Positions 15,298 through 19,023 of a stretch of DNA of 19,023 nt are shown here, one piece after another (within the stretch, counting starts at the first letter, position 1; every line of letters begins with the position of its first letter). The stretch comes from an uncultured Eubacteriales bacterium. Its GTDB lineage: Bacteria; Bacillota; Clostridia; Oscillospirales; Acutalibacteraceae. The notes beneath the pieces were generated by a model. That model saw only the letters and a program-made list of their open reading frames with translations. It was not told where the DNA came from and searched no databases. The DNA lies in the NCBI GenBank assembly GCA_900540235.1, contig UQEY01000038.1:1-19023 (forward strand), written 5' to 3'. The translations under genes were made by a program, and so were the position numbers.

Positions 15298-16224
15298 ATG
15301 AAAACAAAAGAATATACTTATCCAAGCTGTTCAAATTTATGCGAAATTAAAGCGTGGCAATGGTATCCTGACGACGGTAATGTTAAAGCCGTACTTCAAA
15401 TTCACCACGGTATGGCTGAACATTCGGGCAGGTATAAGGACGCTGTTGAAGCTTTCGTTTCAATGGGTTATGCCGTTTTTATGAACGATATGATTAATCA
15501 CGGCAAGTCTAATTTTAATGAAAATTTGCTTGGCTATTTTGGAGATGATGACGGCTATAAGGATGTTATTGCAGATGCGAAAATTTTGATGGATATTGCA
15601 AAGAACGAATATCCCGACAAAAAATATATCATTTGCGGTCATTCCATGGGCAGCCTTATTATGCGTTGCTTTATTAACGAATACGGCAACTGCTTTGACG
15701 GCGCTGTTTTTGTCGGCACTTCGGGCACTAATCCGCTTGCTGCAATCAGTATCGGCTTAACAGGTATAGTAAGCTTAGTTAAGGGTAAAACATATAAGTC
15801 TGAAGCTCTTAAAAAAATCGGCTTCGGCGCTTATGACAAACCTTTTGAGCACAGAACCGATTATGACTGGGGTGTAAGCATTCCCGAAAGTGTTGACGAT
15901 TACCAAAACGATAAATATTGCGGCTTTACTTTTGCAAGCGTAGGCTATAAAGATTTGGCTAAGCTTTGCCTTGAGTGTAACAGCGAAAAATGGTATCTTA
16001 ATGTGAGTCATCTTATGCCTGTTTTACTTGTCAGCGGTGAGATGGACCCGGTCGGAAACTATTCAAAGGGCGTATGGGAAGTTTATAACAAACTTATCGC
16101 AACAGGTCACGATAAAGCGGAAATTAAAATTTATCCCGGTGCACGCCACGAAATATTAAACGAGTTTAATAAAGAAGAAGTTTATGCCGACATTAACAAT
16201 TTTATCGAAAGAAAAGTATTATAA
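15298..16224 (+). CDS. Alpha/beta hydrolase, monoacylglycerol-lipase/lysophospholipase-like
   Basis: This is a 308-residue serine hydrolase of the Hydrolase_4 (serine aminopeptidase S33-like) group. The oxyanion motif HHGMAEHSGRY is at residues 36-46, the nucleophile elbow GHSMG at 114-118 with Ser116, the acid is Asp250 (SGEMDPVG) and the base His284 (PGARHE). The lid region between about 145 and 225 is larger than the minimal fold and should set the substrate. Family members hydrolyse monoacylglycerols or lysophospholipids; the actual substrate is unknown. There is no signal peptide, so it is cytoplasmic. GAGAGGGG at 15282-15289 is 8 bases before the ATG. It follows gpsA by 38 bases and is the last gene of the plus-strand run before a bidirectional terminator. 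Confidence 0.88.
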   Translation: MKTKEYTYPSCSNLCEIKAWQWYPDDGNVKAVLQIHHGMAEHSGRYKDAVEAFVSMGYAVFMNDMINHGKSNFNENLLGYFGDDDGYKDVIADAKILMDIAKNEYPDKKYIICGHSMGSLIMRCFINEYGNCFDGAVFVGTSGTNPLAAISIGLTGIVSLVKGKTYKSEALKKIGFGAYDKPFEHRTDYDWGVSIPESVDDYQNDKYCGFTFASVGYKDLAKLCLECNSEKWYLNVSHLMPVLLVSGEMDPVGNYSKGVWEVYNKLIATGHDKAEIKIYPGARHEILNEFNKEEVYADINNFIERKVL

Positions 16225-16229
16225 ATAAC

Positions 16230-16264
16230 AAAAAGAGGTTTTCGTAACTGAAAACCTCTTTTTT
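16230..16264. terminator. Bidirectional intrinsic terminator between convergent genes
   Basis: Bases 16230-16243 (AAAAAGAGGTTTTC) pair perfectly with 16250-16263 over a 6-nt loop, with T-runs on both strands. It ends the hydrolase transcript on the plus strand and the glucosaminidase transcript on the minus strand. Confidence 0.93.
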
Positions 16265-16284
16265 GTATGGTGTTTTTGAAGCGT

Positions 16285-18384
16285 TTATTTTACTTTGACT
16301 TTAATAGTTTTGCTCCAAGAATAATATGTGTATTTTTTGCCGCTCTTTTTATATGCTCTTACTCTTACATAGTAATTCTTTTTGCTTCTTGCTGTTTTTA
16401 ATGTGGTTGAACTCTTTTTTGCACCGCTTACCTTTACGCTTAAAAAGTTCTTTTTAAAATTCTTACTTGTTGACCACATTACTTCATAACCGGATATTGC
16501 TTTTCGCTTTTTCCATTTAACATTGATTCTTTTGCTCTTGTTTGATTTTGCGCTTGAAATTGTTACCGGTTTATTTTTTGTTTTTGCTGATACAGGGTTG
16601 CTTCTTTTACCGTTAATTTGCGAAGAATTAATCGAAATGTATGCGCATACTTTGATTTTATATGTCTTGTTTGGCTTCAAATTTGTGAGTGTTGTTGACG
16701 AGGCAAGCGGGTTATCAACTGTTTTGTAAAGCTTATTTTTGCCCGTTGAAGAATTAAAAATATAAATTTTGTAACCGCTTGCATTTGGCACATAATTCCA
16801 TTTAACTTTTATTGTTGAATCGCCTGCGACTAAAGTTACATTTTGAACTTTTTCGGGTTTGGTTGCCAAATCAATTTGATAAAAAGGTCCCCAAACTGTT
16901 TGGTCGCCGTTTTGATAATATCCTCTTACTCTTACGCCGAAAGCAAAACCCGGTTGCAAATTTGAAATGTTCAAACTTGTTTGTTGAGTGTAAGCGTAGT
17001 CAAACCAATTTCCGTTTGCATCTGTCATTTGCACTTGATATGCCGCCGCATTAAACGCTTCATTCCAAGAAATTGAAACGCTGTTTTCACTGTAACTGTT
17101 TAAATTTATTTGAGTAGCTCCCACATCGTTTGGCATATTGTCAAAAACAGGTATGTAAAATGTTCTTGCACTTTCCAAAATGCCTGCCGAGCAATAACCT
17201 TTATAAGTTTGCTTTGCTTCAGCCGCCGCACCTTTTATGTTTTTCATAAATTCGTTTGTATATTTTTGGTTTGAAGCAGGGGATACATTAAATTTTTGAA
17301 GATATCCCGTGTTTTGCGCAGAAAATGATTTTGCAATATACTGCGCACCGTAATAAATTGATTTGTATGGGTTAGTCCACGGTCTGCCATAAGATGAAGC
17401 GCTGTTTCCTATATAAGTTGTTGAGCAATCGGCGGTGTAAATATATCCGCTTGCGCCTTCAACATATCTTCCCATAACTTCGTCATAAAGCCTTACATAA
17501 TAGCAGTTTCCTTTGTTTGCCCGCCAGGTCATATATTGCCCCGATGAAATAGGTGTTTGCGTACCTGTCGGAGTTGATGTTTTACTGTCATAATCACTGT
17601 AAATAACAGTGTCCTTGTTGCTCTTTAAATAGCCTGCCGCCCACGCTAAGCCGTCGTTTGAGCTTGAATAAGCACCGATATTAAAATAATTGTAAATGCC
17701 CTCAAACGGCGCTGTGGAACCGTTTACCGAAACTGCCGAAGCCGTGCTTGCACCGTTTTCCTGCTTAATCTTTGAAGCGAGGTAATATGCGCTTATATTA
17801 AAGTCGCTTGCCGCCTTTAATATAACATCCGAATATTTTGTACTTGAATCGAAAATTTTAACATTTTGAGCGGTTGTTCGATATGATATGAGCGAATCAT
17901 ACATCCAAGTACCTTTAAGTATAGCTTCAACGCCTTCTTTTGTTTGGCTTGAATCATAAGCAGTTGATTCAAATTGAAAAATCTGCTCCTCGTCAAGAAA
18001 ATTGCGAGGGTCCATATAATATTCAACTGCACTTTGCGAAGCGCTCACCCAATCTTTGCCTTCTTTGATAATATAATTTCCGTCGGCAAAACATTCATTG
18101 TCGTTGCAAAACATTTGCTTATCATCTGTTGAAGACATAGAAATAAGTTGGTTTGAATGTTTGCTTCTTTCACCGTTCACCGCACTCTGAAATTCAAGAC
18201 CTGTTTTTAAAGGAGTAAATATCCAATTCGGATATTTGTTATGAAGTGCTTCAAGCTTTTCTGCATAGCTTTGAGGAAAGCCGGCTTCAATCAAACTTTC
18301 TTGATAAGTTTTTGCATAAGCGACGAAAGGTATTGAAGATATAATAAGTATTATTGATAATATAATTGAAAATGTTTTTTTCAT
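16285..18384 (-). CDS. Secreted N-acetylglucosaminidase-like autolysin with three Fn3 domains
   Basis: This is a 699-residue exported cell-wall hydrolase. The start chosen is the ATG at 18384, with GGTGA five bases before it; a GTG at 18393 overlaps that site. The signal peptide is 1-24 (cut after AYA). Residues about 30-415 match the clostridial glucosaminidase (GH73-like) family, which cuts after GlcNAc in peptidoglycan: SAVEYYMDPRNFL at 118-130, YLASKIKQENG at 201-211 with E209 the likely catalytic acid, YNYFNIGA at 231-238 and YGRPWTNPYKSIYYGAQYIA at 332-351. A stretch of about 75 residues (253-330, with C294 and C320) seems inserted between the last two motifs. Three Fn3 domains follow at about 420-507, 510-602 and 606-699; the last is Lys-rich and resembles those of the two other secreted proteins here. 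It is transcribed divergently from the XRE regulator. Confidence 0.9.
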   Translation of the reverse strand: MKKTFSIILSIILIISSIPFVAYAKTYQESLIEAGFPQSYAEKLEALHNKYPNWIFTPLKTGLEFQSAVNGERSKHSNQLISMSSTDDKQMFCNDNECFADGNYIIKEGKDWVSASQSAVEYYMDPRNFLDEEQIFQFESTAYDSSQTKEGVEAILKGTWMYDSLISYRTTAQNVKIFDSSTKYSDVILKAASDFNISAYYLASKIKQENGASTASAVSVNGSTAPFEGIYNYFNIGAYSSSNDGLAWAAGYLKSNKDTVIYSDYDSKTSTPTGTQTPISSGQYMTWRANKGNCYYVRLYDEVMGRYVEGASGYIYTADCSTTYIGNSASSYGRPWTNPYKSIYYGAQYIAKSFSAQNTGYLQKFNVSPASNQKYTNEFMKNIKGAAAEAKQTYKGYCSAGILESARTFYIPVFDNMPNDVGATQINLNSYSENSVSISWNEAFNAAAYQVQMTDANGNWFDYAYTQQTSLNISNLQPGFAFGVRVRGYYQNGDQTVWGPFYQIDLATKPEKVQNVTLVAGDSTIKVKWNYVPNASGYKIYIFNSSTGKNKLYKTVDNPLASSTTLTNLKPNKTYKIKVCAYISINSSQINGKRSNPVSAKTKNKPVTISSAKSNKSKRINVKWKKRKAISGYEVMWSTSKNFKKNFLSVKVSGAKKSSTTLKTARSKKNYYVRVRAYKKSGKKYTYYSWSKTIKVKVK

Positions 18385-18426
18385 ATAAATCACCGAATTT
18401 GTTTAATATTGTCATAATTTATAATA

Positions 18427-18456
18427 ATGATATCACTAAACTAAAGAAAATGTCAA
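18427..18456 (-). promoter_or_regulatory. Promoter for the glucosaminidase gene
   Basis: On the minus strand a perfect TTGACA (18456-18451) is followed after 18 bases by TATCAT (18432-18427), with an extended -10 TG. The 8-bp palindrome TGATATCA (18428-18435) overlaps the -10. Confidence 0.65.
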
Positions 18457-18492
18457 TAATTATTAAAAATAGTAACAAAAGTGTGAATAAAC

Positions 18493-18521
18493 TTGACAAA
18501 GCTTTGTTGGTGTTGTATTAT
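18493..18521 (+). promoter_or_regulatory. Promoter for the XRE regulator
   Basis: A perfect TTGACA (18493-18498), a 17-base spacer and TATTAT (18516-18521). The predicted transcription start is about 28 bases before the start codon. Confidence 0.8.
18496..18507. promoter_or_regulatory. Perfect 12-bp palindrome in the XRE promoter, candidate operator
   Basis: ACAAAGCTTTGT is its own reverse complement and overlaps the end of the -35 box and the spacer. XRE regulators bind short palindromes as dimers and often repress their own promoters, so this is a natural candidate for self-control. No binding evidence can be seen from sequence alone. Confidence 0.5.
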
Positions 18522-18556
18522 GTAGATAAAGAAAAAATGCTATAGGAGGTAGACAA

Positions 18557-18922
18557 ATGAGTCATGTATCATTATCCACAACACTAAAATATTTTAGGAA
18601 GAAAGCAGGTCTTACGCAGGAGCAAATTTCTAAGACTTTAGGTGTAACACGCAGTTCGTATGCGTATTACGAAAACGGCAAGAGCGAGCCTAAACTTGAA
18701 GTGTTGCAAAAAATTGCAGCGCTTTACAATATCAGTTTAGAAACGCTCATTAACGGTGAGGTCAATATCGATGTTTGTCAGGACACTGATTTTCTCGTTG
18801 ACCTTCAAGGTTTTAATGATGCTTTTTACGATTTGTCAGATTTGGAAAAATCTGTAGTTTTAAAACTCAGAATTATGGAAAAGGGCAAGAGGAATGACAT
18901 CCTTGAAAGAATTTTCAGCTAA
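18557..18922 (+). CDS. XRE-family helix-turn-helix transcriptional regulator
   Basis: This is a 121-residue DNA-binding protein. Residues about 8-63 form a Cro/C1-type HTH domain: KYFRKKAGLTQEQISKTLGV, then TRSSYAYYENGKSEPKLEVLQKIAALYNIS with the usual recognition helix near 30-40. The C-terminal part (about 78-121) is short, charged and probably helical (LSDLEKSVVLKLRIMEKGKR), suggesting a dimerisation tail; I recognise no ligand-binding or peptidase domain. AGGAGGT at 18544-18550 precedes the ATG by six bases. It is transcribed divergently from the glucosaminidase gene across a 172-bp intergenic region that holds both promoters, so it may control itself, its neighbour or both. There is no phage or toxin gene beside it. 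Confidence 0.92.
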   Translation: MSHVSLSTTLKYFRKKAGLTQEQISKTLGVTRSSYAYYENGKSEPKLEVLQKIAALYNISLETLINGEVNIDVCQDTDFLVDLQGFNDAFYDLSDLEKSVVLKLRIMEKGKRNDILERIFS

Positions 18923-18932
18923 AACATTGCAA

Positions 18933-18968
18933 AAAAATGCGGTTGGTTAAAATACCAATCGCATTTTT
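18933..18968 (+). terminator. Intrinsic terminator after the XRE regulator
   Basis: Bases 18933-18947 (AAAAATGCGGTTGGT) pair with 18954-18968 (ACCAATCGCATTTTT) with one G-T pair and a 6-nt loop, ending in five T. The near-symmetrical A and T runs make it potentially bidirectional. Confidence 0.9.
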
Positions 18969-19023
18969 GAGAATGTTGAGAAAGTGAGATAAATTTTGTA
19001 TTTTGCGAGTGGGAGCTGTACGA

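Noticed and set aside
18391..18393. GTG start for the glucosaminidase
   Set aside because: It overlaps the GGTGA that best serves as ribosome binding site for the ATG at 18384, from which a normal signal peptide begins.
18969..19023. Possible start of another unit at the right edge
   Set aside because: No promoter pair, open frame or structured element can be supported in these 55 bases.

Overview
The window is about 19 kb of a low-GC (roughly 40 % by eye), Gram-positive chromosome. Protein sequences, the long Firmicutes form of ribosomal protein S12, consensus sigma-A type promoters and secreted proteins that end in lysine-rich Fn3 domains point to a Clostridia gut commensal, probably near Ruminococcaceae/Oscillospirales. 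That placement is inferred from family resemblance, not from a marker search.

Positions 1-7232 hold the conserved transcription/translation block: the 3' part of rpoC, then rpsL, rpsG, fusA and tuf. rpsL has its own promoter inside the end of rpoC and a leader of about 165 nt with three hairpins. The L7Ae-like gene often found between rpoC and rpsL in Firmicutes is absent. tuf has a probable promoter with an inverted repeat over it, and ends at a strong terminator.

Positions 7234-11304 are two single-gene surface-protein units. The first has a perfect TTGACA-17-TATAAT promoter, a textbook cobalamin riboswitch with a terminator-type expression platform, and a secreted 815-residue protein of beta-sandwich-like repeats, a Ser/Thr linker and a very basic Fn3 domain. 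The second encodes a 353-residue secreted protein with the same type of C-terminal domain. A B12-repressed surface protein with no recognisable uptake gene beside it is the most interesting item here.

Positions 11332-16264 carry a plus-strand housekeeping run: a TrmN6-like tRNA methyltransferase, rsmI and a PflX-type radical SAM protein, joined by two ATGA overlaps. Then come mscL (with a C-terminal zinc ribbon), gpsA and an alpha/beta hydrolase resembling monoacylglycerol lipase. A bidirectional terminator separates this run from the converging gene.

Positions 16285-18922 contain a minus-strand secreted N-acetylglucosaminidase-like autolysin with three Fn3 domains, and a divergent XRE-family regulator whose promoter spacer contains a perfect 12-bp palindrome. 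The last 55 bases show nothing I can assign. No tRNA, rRNA, CRISPR array, insertion sequence or prophage gene is visible.
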